Origin: Thermoanaerobacterium thermosaccharolyticum DSM 571
Lineage (GTDB): Bacteria; Bacillota; Thermoanaerobacteria; Thermoanaerobacterales; Thermoanaerobacteraceae
DNA: 64,000 nt
NCBI RefSeq assembly: GCF_000145615.1
Contig: NC_014410.1
Coordinates: 1,158,001-1,222,000, forward strand
Reading direction: 5' to 3'
The notes under the pieces are model-generated. The model was not told the DNA's origin and did no database searches. It saw only the letters and a list, made by a program, of their open reading frames with translations. Position 1 is the stretch's first letter. Each line of letters starts with the position of its first letter. Positions 1 through 8,907 of this stretch are shown here, piece by piece. Both the position numbers and the translations under genes were made by a program.

Positions 1-720
1 AATTATTCTAAAAATCGTTTAAATAATTTAAAGAAGTATTTTGGCATGTTTGAAAACCAGTTGATAGTGTGTTTTTTGCTTTTAGGTGTTGCGATGCTTT
101 TTAAGGCTATTAATGTTCCGATGACGAATAAAGCAGTGGCAGAAGTAAAATCTGTACTAAATTACAATTCAAATTATGAAAATACTAAAAAGGGACTTAA
201 ACTAGTTATGAGCAAGATACCATCATTGAAAAATGATGTTGTAAAAGTATTTTCGAATAAAACCGAAGATGTGAAGGATACAGTCACGCAAAATGCTAAT
301 ACGAAAATGATAAAGCCAATTAGTGGTGATATTGTATCTGTATTCGGGACAAAAGTTGATCCAAATTCAGGAAAAGAGATAAAAAATGATGGCATTGATA
401 TAAGTGTTACCAACAATGAGCCAGTAGAAGCTGTATTAGATGGAGAAGTTATGATAGCTGATAATTCTAATCCCGATTGGGGTAAGGTAGTTGTAATAAG
501 GCATAATGGCGATGTTCGTTCTGTTTATGCGTATCTATCTGAAATAGACGTAAAAGTTGGTGATAAAGTATTACAGGGCCAGATAATAGGAAGGATAGGA
601 AGCGACAAGAATAAAAGCACCGCTCTGCATTTTGAAATATGGGAAAACGGGAAACCTGTAGATCCAGAGTCAAAGATAAATTTTAATGTTGTAAAAAGTG
701 ATGTGCAAAATGAAAATTGA
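1..720 (+). CDS. SpoIVFA-like LytM (M23-fold) sporulation membrane protein, 5' end cut off
   Basis: The frame is open from base 1 to the stop at 718-720 and codes before the first ATG (46), so the gene very probably begins upstream of the window. A hydrophobic segment (VCFLLLGVAMLF) near the visible N terminus is followed by a linker and a C-terminal LytM/M23 beta domain (about residues 100-225 from the ATG). Two metal-ligand positions of active M23 enzymes look replaced: the usual HxGID is NDGID, and the usual HLHFE is ALHFE. That suggests a non-enzymatic fold, as in SpoIVFA and SpoIIQ. The next gene is a SpoIVFB-type M50 protease, the known partner that SpoIVFA anchors and inhibits in the forespore outer membrane during sigma-K activation. 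Role is by family and synteny. Confidence 0.8.
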   Translation, partial: NYSKNRLNNLKKYFGMFENQLIVCFLLLGVAMLFKAINVPMTNKAVAEVKSVLNYNSNYENTKKGLKLVMSKIPSLKNDVVKVFSNKTEDVKDTVTQNANTKMIKPISGDIVSVFGTKVDPNSGKEIKNDGIDISVTNNEPVEAVLDGEVMIADNSNPDWGKVVVIRHNGDVRSVYAYLSEIDVKVGDKVLQGQIIGRIGSDKNKSTALHFEIWENGKPVDPESKINFNVVKSDVQNEN

Positions 721-1573
721 TGATCTTAAATTAAAGATAAACCCATTTACGTGGGTTTTTATATTGCTACTCATTATTACAGGTTTTTATATTGAGCTGA
801 TAAACATTATTTTGACTGTTGCAATTCATGAGATAAGCCACTACTACGTTGCCAAAAAGCTAAATGTGAACATGATACAAGTTGAAATATTCCCTTTTGG
901 TGGAGCTGCAATTTTTGAAAGCGAAATTTTTATACGGCCTGATTTGGAGATTGTTATTGCATTGGCAGGTCCTTTGTCTAATCTTGTCTTTATTATGATA
1001 TTGGTAATTTTAAGTGAAGTAACAAGCATTTCTTTTGACTACCTCATTAAAATAAATGTTTTAATGTGTGCATTTAATCTTTTACCAGGTGTTCCTCTCG
1101 ATGGTGGCAGAGCTTTAAAGGCTGTTTTATCCAGTTTTATAGGTATCACGAGAGCCAATAATGTAGCAGTTAAATTTTCTTATGTGATATCATTTTTGCT
1201 TATTTACAGTGGTATACTTATGATTATTAATGGCAATAAAAATTATGTACTTATAATTACCGCTGTATTTCTTATTATTTCTGCAAAAAAAGAAAGAAAG
1301 TTGTCTGCATATTTTAATCTAAGGGATTTGGCTTATAAAAAAGAAGAATTTTACAAGAGAGGTTGTATGAATGTAAAACAAATAGCAGTTCTTGAAAACC
1401 AGAAGTTAATAAAGATAATCAATTGTTTTTTGCCATTAAAATATCATATAATAGTTGTGTTGGATAAAAATTTAAGAGAGAAAAAAAGACTTACTGAGAC
1501 TGAACTTTTCGATTTTGCAGTCAGTAATGGACTATATTTATCGATAGGTGATATCTTAAATAAGCTGAAATAG
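710..1573 (+). CDS. spoIVFB: SpoIVFB-type M50 site-2 membrane metalloprotease
   Basis: This is a polytopic membrane protein of about 287 residues. It has the zinc-protease motif HEISH near residue 41 and a second active-site motif ending LPGVPLDGGR near residue 130, both typical of M50 site-2 proteases. The short C-terminal tail resembles the degenerate CBS region of SpoIVFB. In Bacillus this enzyme cuts pro-sigma-K in the mother cell. I chose ATG 710 because an AGTGAT-like ribosome site sits 8 bases upstream; GTG 698 and ATG 701 are in the same frame and possible. The gene overlaps the end of the SpoIVFA-like gene, which implies coupled translation. Other M50 proteases share the motifs, so the name rests on motif plus neighbour. 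Confidence 0.82.
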   Translation: MKIDDLKLKINPFTWVFILLLIITGFYIELINIILTVAIHEISHYYVAKKLNVNMIQVEIFPFGGAAIFESEIFIRPDLEIVIALAGPLSNLVFIMILVILSEVTSISFDYLIKINVLMCAFNLLPGVPLDGGRALKAVLSSFIGITRANNVAVKFSYVISFLLIYSGILMIINGNKNYVLIITAVFLIISAKKERKLSAYFNLRDLAYKKEEFYKRGCMNVKQIAVLENQKLIKIINCFLPLKYHIIVVLDKNLREKKRLTETELFDFAVSNGLYLSIGDILNKLK

Positions 1574-1582
1574 GAGGTAACA

Positions 1583-3439
1583 ATGTTAGATATTAAAAGC
1601 AAGTTAGATAATTTATTGATGAGAGTGAATAAACCTGCCCGTTATACAGGCGGTGAAATAAATTCTGTAATTAAAGATGCAAATAGTGTTGACATCCGGT
1701 TTGCCTTTGCATTTCCTGACGTTTACGAAGTCGGAATGTCGCATTTGGGATTGAAAATACTTTATCATCTAATGAACGATAGAGATGATACATATTGCGA
1801 AAGGGTATTTGCTCCATGGGTAGATATGGAAAACCTAATGCGAGAAAATGACATACCGCTTTTTTCACTTGAAACTAAAACACCTCTTAATATGTTTGAC
1901 ATTATAGGATTTACGCTGCAATACGAATTAAGCTACACAAACATATTAAACATGTTAGATTTATCTAAAATTCCAGTGAGAAGCAAGGATAGACATGGCT
2001 ATCCATTAATCATAGCTGGAGGTCCTTGTGCATACAATCCTGCTCCCCTTTCTGATGTTGTGGATTTATTTGTCATAGGGGATGGAGAAGAAATTATCAA
2101 TGAACTTTTAGATTTAGTCAAGGTTTGTAAAAAAGATGGAACACCAAAAGAAGTGCTTTTAAGGCGTGCATCTAAAATTCAAGGTGTATATGTTCCATCG
2201 TTTTACAGGGAAGTATACAATTGTGATAATACTATTCGCACTATAGAGCCATTAAATGAAGATGTGCCTGCTAAAGTAAAAAAGCGCGTAGTAAAAGATT
2301 TGGATAAAACGTATCATCCAGATAGACAGATTGTGCCGTTTATAAATACAGTGCACGACAGAATCATATTGGAAGTTTTTAGAGGTTGCACAAGAGGATG
2401 TAGATTTTGTCAGGCTGGAATGATTTACAGGCCTGTAAGGGAAAGGTCAAAAAAAACTTTACTGGAGTTGGCTGACAAATTAATAAAATCAACCGGATAC
2501 GAGGAGATTTCTTTGACTTCCTTAAGCACTTGTGACTATTCAGAAATAGAAAGTTTGATTTTTGATTTAATTGAAAAGTATAAAGATAGAGGTGTCGGAG
2601 TAGCATTGCCGTCTACGAGGATTGATGCCTTCTCTGTAAATTTACTTAATGAGATACAGAAAGTAAGGAAGACAGGACTTACACTTGCACCAGAGGCTGG
2701 CACGCAAAGACTGAGAGATGTGATAAATAAAGGTGTTACTGAAAAGGACTTAATAAATTCTACGAGAGAAGCCTTTAAAGCAGGATGGAGGAGTGTAAAG
2801 CTGTATTTTATGCTAGGGCTTCCTACGGAGACGATGGAAGACGTAAAGGGGATATCAGATCTTGCCCATTTAGTAGCTGATGTATATAAAGAGGTGAATG
2901 GCAACACAAAGGGACTTAAAATAACAGTAAGTACTTCAACTTTTGTTCCAAAGCCATTTACTCCTTTTCAATGGTGTCATCAAGATGATATGGATACAAT
3001 AATTAAAAAGCAGAATTATCTAAAAGAGCTACTAAAAGGAAAGATTTTCCACTACAATTGGCATGAGCCGAAGATGAGCTTTTTAGAAGCTGTAATTTCT
3101 AAAGGCGATAGAAAAGTAGGACAAGCATTGATTAAGGCATGGGAAAGTGGATGTAAGTTTGATGGATGGGATGAATATTTTAAATTTGATAATTGGCTTA
3201 AAGCTTTTGAAAGTGTAGGAATCGATCCAAGATTCTACGCTTATAAAGAAAGAGATTTCAAGGAGATATTCCCATGGGATGTGATTGATGCTGGTGTGAA
3301 AAAAGATTATCTTGTAAGAGAACACAAAAACGCGTTGGAAGGAAGACTTACAAATGACTGCAGGTTATATTGTACAGGCTGCGGAATAAAAGATCTTGAT
3401 GAAGGAGTTGTATGCTTTGAAACTGAGAAGCAAATTTGA
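1583..3439 (+). CDS. B12-binding radical SAM protein, TIGR03960 type
   Basis: A 618-residue protein with an N-terminal cobalamin-binding-like part and a radical SAM core. The cluster motif CTRGCRFCQAG (CxxxCxxC) lies near residue 270. A Cys-rich end (CRLYCTGCGIKD) closes the protein. It matches the family usually annotated as TIGR03960, which almost always precedes a TIGR03936 partner, as it does here with a short overlap. The pair sits next to RNase G/E and rplU in many clostridia. The reaction is not established to my knowledge; a tRNA or rRNA modification role is only a guess from context. Start ATG 1583 has the ribosome site GGAGGT. Confidence 0.85.
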   Translation: MLDIKSKLDNLLMRVNKPARYTGGEINSVIKDANSVDIRFAFAFPDVYEVGMSHLGLKILYHLMNDRDDTYCERVFAPWVDMENLMRENDIPLFSLETKTPLNMFDIIGFTLQYELSYTNILNMLDLSKIPVRSKDRHGYPLIIAGGPCAYNPAPLSDVVDLFVIGDGEEIINELLDLVKVCKKDGTPKEVLLRRASKIQGVYVPSFYREVYNCDNTIRTIEPLNEDVPAKVKKRVVKDLDKTYHPDRQIVPFINTVHDRIILEVFRGCTRGCRFCQAGMIYRPVRERSKKTLLELADKLIKSTGYEEISLTSLSTCDYSEIESLIFDLIEKYKDRGVGVALPSTRIDAFSVNLLNEIQKVRKTGLTLAPEAGTQRLRDVINKGVTEKDLINSTREAFKAGWRSVKLYFMLGLPTETMEDVKGISDLAHLVADVYKEVNGNTKGLKITVSTSTFVPKPFTPFQWCHQDDMDTIIKKQNYLKELLKGKIFHYNWHEPKMSFLEAVISKGDRKVGQALIKAWESGCKFDGWDEYFKFDNWLKAFESVGIDPRFYAYKERDFKEIFPWDVIDAGVKKDYLVREHKNALEGRLTNDCRLYCTGCGIKDLDEGVVCFETEKQI

Positions 3440-4067
3440 AAAAGATGGTGATTTAAAGTTTATCTCTCATTTAGATCTCATGAGGGCGATTGAAAGAGCT
3501 ATGAGAAGAGCTCAAATAAAGTTTTCGCTTTCAAAAGGCTTTAATCCACATCCGCTGTTGTCTTTTGGACCGGCATTGATGATGGGTGCAACGACTCACG
3601 GCGATTATTTTGATGTAGTTTTAGAAGATGAAATAGATCCCCAGAAATTTAAAGATGATATGAATAGAGCGCTTCCAAATGGATTAAAAATAATAGATTG
3701 CTATAGAGTTGATGATAAGGACTTGCTGTCAGATAGAGTTGTAGAGGGTGAATATACAATAAATATTGATTTGCTAGACTATGAAAAAGACATAGGAGAT
3801 ATTATTGAAAGATTTTTAAATAGAGATGAAATATTAGCAGAAAAGGATACAAAAAGTGGTAAAAAGATGATTGATTTAAAAAAATACATTGAGGACTTTA
3901 AAATATTAGGTATCCACGATAGTAAAATGAATTTATATCTACGGTTAAAGATTTCTGAAGGTTCACCAGGTCCGATTCATGTTTTAAAAGCTGTTGACGA
4001 CTTTGGAGGACATATGTTGGACTTAGAAAAAATGAAAATAGATAGAAAAAACCTTATATTAAATTGA
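3417..4067 (+). CDS. TIGR03936 family radical SAM-associated protein (DUF2344)
   Basis: About 216 residues. The N terminus (KLRSKFEKDGDLKFISHLDL) and GFNPHPLLSFGPAL are the conserved blocks of the DUF2344/TIGR03936 family. TTG 3417 is the likely start: a GAAGGAG ribosome site lies at 3401-3407, and homologues begin at this point. Earlier in-frame codons (TTG 3396, ATG 3399) would put the ribosome site inside the gene. It overlaps the last codons of the preceding radical SAM gene, so the two are probably translated together and work together. Biochemical function unknown. Confidence 0.82.
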   Translation: MKLRSKFEKDGDLKFISHLDLMRAIERAMRRAQIKFSLSKGFNPHPLLSFGPALMMGATTHGDYFDVVLEDEIDPQKFKDDMNRALPNGLKIIDCYRVDDKDLLSDRVVEGEYTINIDLLDYEKDIGDIIERFLNRDEILAEKDTKSGKKMIDLKKYIEDFKILGIHDSKMNLYLRLKISEGSPGPIHVLKAVDDFGGHMLDLEKMKIDRKNLILN

Positions 4068-4077
4068 GGTGAAATAT

Positions 4078-5505
4078 TTGAAACGGATTTTATTTGATAT
4101 AAGTGATAAATTTGATCAAGTAGCGTATTTAGAAGATGGTACATTGGTTGAGTATCACGTAGAATATTCTGATAATAGAAGTATAGTGGGAAATATTTAC
4201 AAAGGGAAAGTCAAAAACACCATAAAAGGGATGCAAAGTGCCTTTATAGATATAGGTATAGGTAAGAATGCATATTTATTTATAAGTGATGTAAATAAAA
4301 AGGGTAAAGCTGATGAAAATTGCTCAATTACAAAGCTCATAAAACCTGGTCAAGATATAATTGTTCAGGTATCAAAAGATTCTATAGGGCTTAAAAACCC
4401 AAAAGTCACAACAAATATATCTCTTCCTGGGAAATATGTTGTTTTGTTGCCTGAAACAGATTATATTGGGATTTCACACCGAATTGAGGATGAAAAAAAG
4501 CGTTTAGAATTATTAAATATAGCGAAAAGGGTTAAACCAGATAATTTGGGTATTATCATTAGGACAGCAGCACAAAATGTAAATGAGGTTGAGTTCGAAA
4601 AAGACATTTTGGATTTATGCTATTTGTACGATGAAATAATTAAAAAATATAAATATGTCAACTCCCCTGAATTAATATACGAAGAAGAGAATTTTATTGT
4701 AAAATATATAAGAGATTTGTCATCATTTATGGTTGATGAAATTGTGATTAATGATGTGGAGCAGTATGAGAAAACTTTGGATTATATAAAAAAGCAGGGA
4801 CAAAATATATCTATAAAATATGAAGAAGGAGACTTAATAAGCTTATATGGTATTGAAAAGCAAGTTGAAAGGCTTTTAGGCAAGAAAGTATGGCTCAAAA
4901 GTGGTGGTTTTATAATAATTGATAAAACTGAAGCATTGACTGTTATAGACGTAAATACAGGAAAATATGTAGGGAAATCTTCACTTCAGGAGACAATACT
5001 AAAGACAAATATAGAGGCGGCTAAAGAAATAGCACTTCAATTAAGATTAAGGGATATTGGCGGTATTATAGTTATAGATTTTATTGATATGGACAATGAA
5101 AGTGACAGACAGAAACTTTTAAGCGTTTTTGAGGAATCTTTAAAAAGCGATAGATCGAAATGTAGTGTCCTGGGATTTACCCATTTAGGATTGGTTGAAA
5201 TGACGCGGAAAAGAGTAAGATCAAATGTAAGTGAGTATTTGCAGGATAAGTGTGAGTGCTGCAAAGGTACAGGGTATGTTATGTCAAACAATATGCTTGT
5301 GCTTAAAATTAAGCGGACGATTGAAAGAATTTTGAGAAATACTAACGCAAAAAAAATTAAAATAACTTCAAATAGAAGAATATTAAATTTAATTAGTCAA
5401 AATGATTTAAAGAAAAGCTACAAGGAAAAATTTGGAGCAGAAATAAATACAGTTTTAAATGATAAGCTTGACATAGATGAATTTCAGGTGGACTATGAAT
5501 TATGA
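4078..5505 (+). CDS. rng: Ribonuclease G/E family endoribonuclease
   Basis: About 475 residues with the RNase E/G catalytic core: an S1-like part (GNIYKGKVKNTIKGMQSAFIDIG), the DNase-I-like catalytic part with TVIDVNTGKYVG and IVIDFIDM (the two Mg-binding aspartates), and the zinc-link motif CECCKGTGYV. It would cut single-stranded AU-rich RNA in rRNA maturation and mRNA turnover. It lacks the long C-terminal degradosome scaffold of E. coli RNase E, as usual for RNase G-size proteins. TTG 4078 fits the GAGGTG site at 4066-4071 better than the GTG at 4069, which lies within that site. rplU follows, a common order in Firmicutes and proteobacteria. Confidence 0.88.
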   Translation: MKRILFDISDKFDQVAYLEDGTLVEYHVEYSDNRSIVGNIYKGKVKNTIKGMQSAFIDIGIGKNAYLFISDVNKKGKADENCSITKLIKPGQDIIVQVSKDSIGLKNPKVTTNISLPGKYVVLLPETDYIGISHRIEDEKKRLELLNIAKRVKPDNLGIIIRTAAQNVNEVEFEKDILDLCYLYDEIIKKYKYVNSPELIYEEENFIVKYIRDLSSFMVDEIVINDVEQYEKTLDYIKKQGQNISIKYEEGDLISLYGIEKQVERLLGKKVWLKSGGFIIIDKTEALTVIDVNTGKYVGKSSLQETILKTNIEAAKEIALQLRLRDIGGIIVIDFIDMDNESDRQKLLSVFEESLKSDRSKCSVLGFTHLGLVEMTRKRVRSNVSEYLQDKCECCKGTGYVMSNNMLVLKIKRTIERILRNTNAKKIKITSNRRILNLISQNDLKKSYKEKFGAEINTVLNDKLDIDEFQVDYEL

Positions 5506-5534
5506 TTGACAATTATTTATTATTATGCTAGAAT
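5506..5534 (+). promoter_or_regulatory. Sigma-A promoter of the L21 operon
   Basis: TTGACA at 5506-5511 and TAGAAT at 5529-5534 with a 17-base spacer. TG at 5526-5527 gives an extended -10. It starts just after the RNase G stop codon and gives a transcript beginning near 5541, at the head of the L21 leader. Confidence 0.85.
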
Positions 5535-5540
5535 ACACTT

Positions 5541-5635
5541 TGTAGCCGCTCGGAACGGGTTTTTTAATGCTTCCATTGGAAATACCTTTGGAAGTACCTT
5601 GATTTCGGCGAGACTGGTAAAGAGGAGGTGCCCTA
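5541..5635 (+). promoter_or_regulatory. Ribosomal protein L21 leader RNA
   Basis: The roughly 95-base leader before rplU has the arrangement of the Rfam L21 leader: paired segments around CCGCTCGGAACGG, the repeated complementary pieces CTTCCATTGGAA and CCTTTGGAAG, and a GGCGAGACTGGTAAAGAGGAGGTGCCC end that includes the ribosome site. Such leaders are proposed to bind L21 and repress the operon. Recognition is by eye; a covariance search would settle it. Confidence 0.75.
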
Positions 5636-5947
5636 ATGTACGCAATTATAGAAACAGGTGGCAAACAGTACAGAGTTCAAGAAGGCGATATTCTCGAAGT
5701 TGAGAAACTTGGCTGCGAAGCTGGCAGTGTGTATTCCTTTGATAAGGTGTTGGCTGTAGCAAAGGACGATGGAACTGTAGATTTTGGCAAACCATATCTT
5801 AAAGATGTAAAGGTTGATGCAAAAGTTCTTGAACATGGAAAAGGCAAAAAAATCATAGTTTTTAAGTATAAGCCAAAGAAGAATGAAAGAAAGAAGCGTG
5901 GACATCGTCAGCCATTTACGAGAGTTCAGATTGAAAAGATTATGTAA
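5636..5947 (+). CDS. rplU: 50S ribosomal protein L21
   Basis: 103 residues, full length. It begins [17 protein letters not shown] and ends with the basic [19 protein letters not shown] typical of bL21, which binds 23S rRNA domain VI near L20. ATG 5636 follows the strong site GAGGAGGTG. It heads the rplU-prp-rpmA cluster under the L21 leader. Confidence 0.98.
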   Translation: MYAIIETGGKQYRVQEGDILEVEKLGCEAGSVYSFDKVLAVAKDDGTVDFGKPYLKDVKVDAKVLEHGKGKKIIVFKYKPKKNERKKRGHRQPFTRVQIEKIM

Positions 5948-5952
5948 ATAAA

Positions 5953-6288
5953 ATGATTAGGGTTAATATATTTAGAGATGTTGATGACAAAGTACAAAAA
6001 TTCGAAATTAAAGGACATGCTGGTTATGATGTTTATGACAGAGATATAGTATGCGCCGGCGTTACTGCAGTGGCGCAGACGGCTGTCCTTGGCTTAGAAT
6101 CACTTAAGACAGCGTCCATTAAAAAGAAGATAAATGATGGATATATGTATGTTGAAATAGAAAGTTATGGTGCGAATGATGACAGCATTAGGTTGTGTGC
6201 TATTATTGATACAATGATTTTAGGACTTAAAGATATTGAGAAAGATTATCCTGCGTATGTAAAAGTATTTGATAGGAGGTGTAATTGA
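5953..6288 (+). CDS. prp: Ribosomal-processing cysteine protease Prp
   Basis: 111 residues of the Prp (YsxB) family. The catalytic pair is visible: His in KGHAGYD near residue 22 and Cys in DIVCAGVTA near residue 34. Prp removes the N-terminal extension from bL27 in Firmicutes and some other phyla. It lies between rplU and rpmA, overlapping the rpmA start by one base, and the L27 made here carries the matching LQLFAHKKG cleavage segment. Essential in Staphylococcus aureus. Confidence 0.93.
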   Translation: MIRVNIFRDVDDKVQKFEIKGHAGYDVYDRDIVCAGVTAVAQTAVLGLESLKTASIKKKINDGYMYVEIESYGANDDSIRLCAIIDTMILGLKDIEKDYPAYVKVFDRRCN

Positions 6289-6575
6289 TGAGGCTACAGT
6301 TATTTGCTCATAAAAAAGGTATGGGAAGCACCCGCAATGGTCGTGACAGCGAGTCAAAGCGGCTCGGAGTAAAAAGAGCAGATGGCCAGTTTGTATTAGC
6401 GGGAAATATACTTGTAAGGCAAAGAGGCACAAAGATACATCCTGGAGTTAACGTGGGTAGAGGTAAAGATGATACATTGTTTGCACTAATTGATGGATAT
6501 GTTGCTTTTGAGAGAAAAGGAAAAGACAAAAAACAGGTAAGTGTATATGAAAAAAGAAAGGAAGTCCTGGCGTAA
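6288..6575 (+). CDS. rpmA: 50S ribosomal protein L27 with Prp-cleavable N-terminal extension
   Basis: 95 residues. It begins [20 protein letters not shown]. The residues before HKKG form the extension that Prp cuts (LQLFA then HKKG); the mature N terminus reaches the peptidyl transferase centre. ATG 6288 is set by the site AGGAGGT at 6274-6280; the TTG at 6285 is too close. Its stop codon lies in the loop of the transcription terminator. Confidence 0.97.
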   Translation: MRLQLFAHKKGMGSTRNGRDSESKRLGVKRADGQFVLAGNILVRQRGTKIHPGVNVGRGKDDTLFALIDGYVAFERKGKDKKQVSVYEKRKEVLA

Positions 6576-6595
6576 GCCGGGATTTTTCTTTTTTA
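6565..6595 (+). terminator. Terminator of rplU-prp-rpmA
   Basis: Seven-base-pair stem 6565-6571 with 6576-6582, loop GTAA, then a T-rich run. The loop GTAA carries the rpmA stop codon, so a ribosome terminating there would cover the hairpin. Confidence 0.8.
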
Positions 6596-6610
6596 TACAA
6601 AGTTATGTGG

Positions 6611-6616
6611 TATAAT
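6611..6616 (+). promoter_or_regulatory. Probable -10 box before the Spo0B-like gene
   Basis: TATAAT 38 bases before the start at 6654, just downstream of the rpmA terminator. No good -35 is seen at 17 bases, so the promoter is tentative. Confidence 0.45.
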
Positions 6617-6653
6617 ATATATAAATTATTTATTTGTCTTGGGAGTGATACAA

Positions 6654-6881
6654 ATGACAAAAAATGATGAAAAATATTTAATAGAATACATAAATCTAAA
6701 GAGGCATGAATATTTAAATGATCTTCAAGTTTTGCTGGGGTATGCTCAGCTTGGAAAAATGGATAAGATTTTTGAGTATATTCAGAAAGTTATTGATAAA
6801 TGCAATGATGAGCGTACTGTATTCAATAGCGATATGGATAGTATTATGAAATACATTAAAAATAAGATTGAAGATAAATAA
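6654..6881 (+). CDS. Short Spo0B-like protein (alpha-helical histidine domain only)
   Basis: 75 residues. The segment LKRHEYLNDLQVLLGYAQLGK resembles the Spo0B helical hairpin around the phosphorylated histidine (here H18). Bacillus Spo0B is about 190 residues with a C-terminal ATPase-like domain, which is absent here. Position supports the match: in Bacillus spo0B lies between rpmA and obg, exactly as here. It could form a four-helix dimer and pass phosphate in sporulation signalling, or be a relic of a kinase dimerisation domain. ATG 6654 was chosen; TTG 6639 is upstream in frame without a good ribosome site. Confidence 0.6.
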   Translation: MTKNDEKYLIEYINLKRHEYLNDLQVLLGYAQLGKMDKIFEYIQKVIDKCNDERTVFNSDMDSIMKYIKNKIEDK

Positions 6882-6899
6882 TTTAAAGTAGGTGATGGT

Positions 6900-8171
6900 G
6901 TGTTTATAGATAGTGCAAAAATTTACATAAAGTCAGGAAATGGTGGCAATGGTGTTATTTCATTTAGAAGGGAAAAATATGTGGCGTACGGTGGACCAGA
7001 TGGGGGTGACGGCGGTAAAGGCGGCGACGTGGTATTTATTACTGACCCCAATATGTCGACATTGATGGACTTTAAATATAAAAGAAAATATGTAGCGCCT
7101 AGTGGTGAAAATGGAAGCGGCAATAATAAGTACGGTAAAGATGCAGATGATCTATACATAAAAGTGCCTGTTGGCACACAAATAATTAGAGATGATACAA
7201 ACGAGTTAATTGCTGATCTTACGAAACCTGGTCAGAAAGCTATTGTTTTGAGGGGTGGCAAAGGCGGAAGAGGTAATGCAAAATTTGCTTCAGCCACATT
7301 AAAGACTCCTAGATTTGCAGAAAGTGGTGAAGAGGGAAAGGAACTTTATATTCGCTTAGAATTAAAGCTATTGGCTGATGTTGGACTTGTTGGTTTTCCA
7401 AATGCAGGTAAATCAACTTTGCTGGCAGCTTGTACTAATGCTAGACCAAAGATAGCAAACTATCCTTTTACTACTTTATATCCAAATCTAGGTGTAGTTT
7501 ATCATAAAGGGAAATCTTTTGTCATGGCTGATATACCAGGTCTTATTGAAGGTGCTCATAGAGGAGAAGGACTTGGATATGACTTTTTGAAGCACATAGA
7601 AAGGACGAAATTGATACTGCATATTATTGACGTGTCGAATCCATTGTCAGATCCTATAGATGATTTTAAAAAAATCAATGAAGAGATGTACTTGTATAAT
7701 GATAAGCTAAAAGAAATACCTCAGATAGTTGCATTGAATAAAATAGATGCATTAGATGCATCATTAATTGATTTAGACGATATAAGCGCAAAAATTCAAA
7801 GTTTTGGGTACGATGTTTTTAAAATATCTGCAATAACTGGTATAGGCATTGAAAATTTGCTTGATAAGACTATTGAAATCCTTGATAAGTTTAAACTAGA
7901 TGTTGAAGAAAATACAGAAGATGTTATTATTTATAATATGCCAAAAGAAAAGGAAACCGTAGATATAGATATTAAAAATAGTGTATATTATTTAAGCGGT
8001 TCTAAAATTGATAGATTATTGAAAAGAGTTAATCTACAAGATGAAAATTCTTTAAGGTATTTTGAAATGATATTAAAAAAATCTGGAGTAATAGATATGC
8101 TGAAGGAAAGAGGTTTTAAAGATGGTGACACTATAAATGTACGAGATTTTGAGTTTGAGTATTACGAATAA
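6900..8171 (+). CDS. obgE: GTPase Obg/CgtA
   Basis: 423 residues in the full Obg order: glycine-rich OBG fold (1-158), G domain with GFPNAGKST, DIPGLIEGAHRGEGLG, NKID and SAITG, and the C-terminal OCT domain. It binds the 50S subunit late in assembly and is linked to ppGpp and sporulation control. GTG 6900 has the site GTAGGTGAT. It follows the Spo0B-like gene by 18 bases, matching the Bacillus spo0B-obg operon. Confidence 0.97.
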   Translation: MFIDSAKIYIKSGNGGNGVISFRREKYVAYGGPDGGDGGKGGDVVFITDPNMSTLMDFKYKRKYVAPSGENGSGNNKYGKDADDLYIKVPVGTQIIRDDTNELIADLTKPGQKAIVLRGGKGGRGNAKFASATLKTPRFAESGEEGKELYIRLELKLLADVGLVGFPNAGKSTLLAACTNARPKIANYPFTTLYPNLGVVYHKGKSFVMADIPGLIEGAHRGEGLGYDFLKHIERTKLILHIIDVSNPLSDPIDDFKKINEEMYLYNDKLKEIPQIVALNKIDALDASLIDLDDISAKIQSFGYDVFKISAITGIGIENLLDKTIEILDKFKLDVEENTEDVIIYNMPKEKETVDIDIKNSVYYLSGSKIDRLLKRVNLQDENSLRYFEMILKKSGVIDMLKERGFKDGDTINVRDFEFEYYE

Positions 8172-8199
8172 TCAAAATATCCATAAAACTTGTTGAATG

Positions 8200-8228
8200 T
8201 TGTCAGTAAGTGCTTATTATTGTATAAT
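8200..8228 (+). promoter_or_regulatory. Sigma-A promoter of nadD-yqeK-rsfS
   Basis: TTGTCA at 8200-8205, 17-base spacer, TATAAT at 8223-8228, about 50 bases before the nadD start. Confidence 0.75.
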
Positions 8229-8279
8229 TACGTATATAATAAGCTGGTTAATTGAATTTTAAGTGGAGGATTTATTTAG

Positions 8280-8903
8280 ATGGAAAATAGTTTTCTTAGG
8301 CTTGGCATTATGGGTGGTACGTTTGATCCAATACATTTTGGACATCTTGTAACAGCAGAGGCTGTTAGGGATCAATTTAATCTTGATAGAGTAATATTTG
8401 TTCCATCAGGTAATCCACCTCATAAAGTCAAAAGAAATATTACAGATAAGCATATAAGATACTTGATGACGATTCTTGCTACTGTTACAAATCCATATTT
8501 TGAAGTATCTGCTATTGAAATAGAGAGGGAAGGATATACTTATACAATTGATACTTTAAAAGAGTTTAAAAAGATATATGGGGAAAATACGCAGATATTT
8601 TTTATAACTGGCGCAGATGCAATACTTGAAATTTTGACTTGGAAAAATGCTGAAGAACTTTTGCAAATGTGCAATTTTGTTGCAGCAACAAGGCCTGGAT
8701 ATGCTGGTGATAGTATCAGTGAAAAGATAGATTACATTAAGAAAGTTTATAATAAAGACATATTTCAAGTAACTGTTCCATCATTGGCCATATCATCGAC
8801 AGATATACGCAATCGCGTATATGAAGGTAGACCTATAAAATACTTGTTGCCTGAATCTGTAGAAAGGTACATTGAAAAAGCCGGGCTTTATAAAAGAAGG
8901 TGA
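8280..8903 (+). CDS. nadD: Nicotinate-nucleotide adenylyltransferase
   Basis: 207 residues. The nucleotidyltransferase motif [12 protein letters not shown] near residue 12 and ISSTDIRNR near the C terminus are both present. It makes nicotinic acid adenine dinucleotide from NaMN and ATP in NAD synthesis. ATG 8280 follows GTGGAGGA. It is the first gene of nadD-yqeK-rsfS, an order conserved across Firmicutes. Confidence 0.96.
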   Translation: MENSFLRLGIMGGTFDPIHFGHLVTAEAVRDQFNLDRVIFVPSGNPPHKVKRNITDKHIRYLMTILATVTNPYFEVSAIEIEREGYTYTIDTLKEFKKIYGENTQIFFITGADAILEILTWKNAEELLQMCNFVAATRPGYAGDSISEKIDYIKKVYNKDIFQVTVPSLAISSTDIRNRVYEGRPIKYLLPESVERYIEKAGLYKRR

Positions 8904-8907
8904 TACC

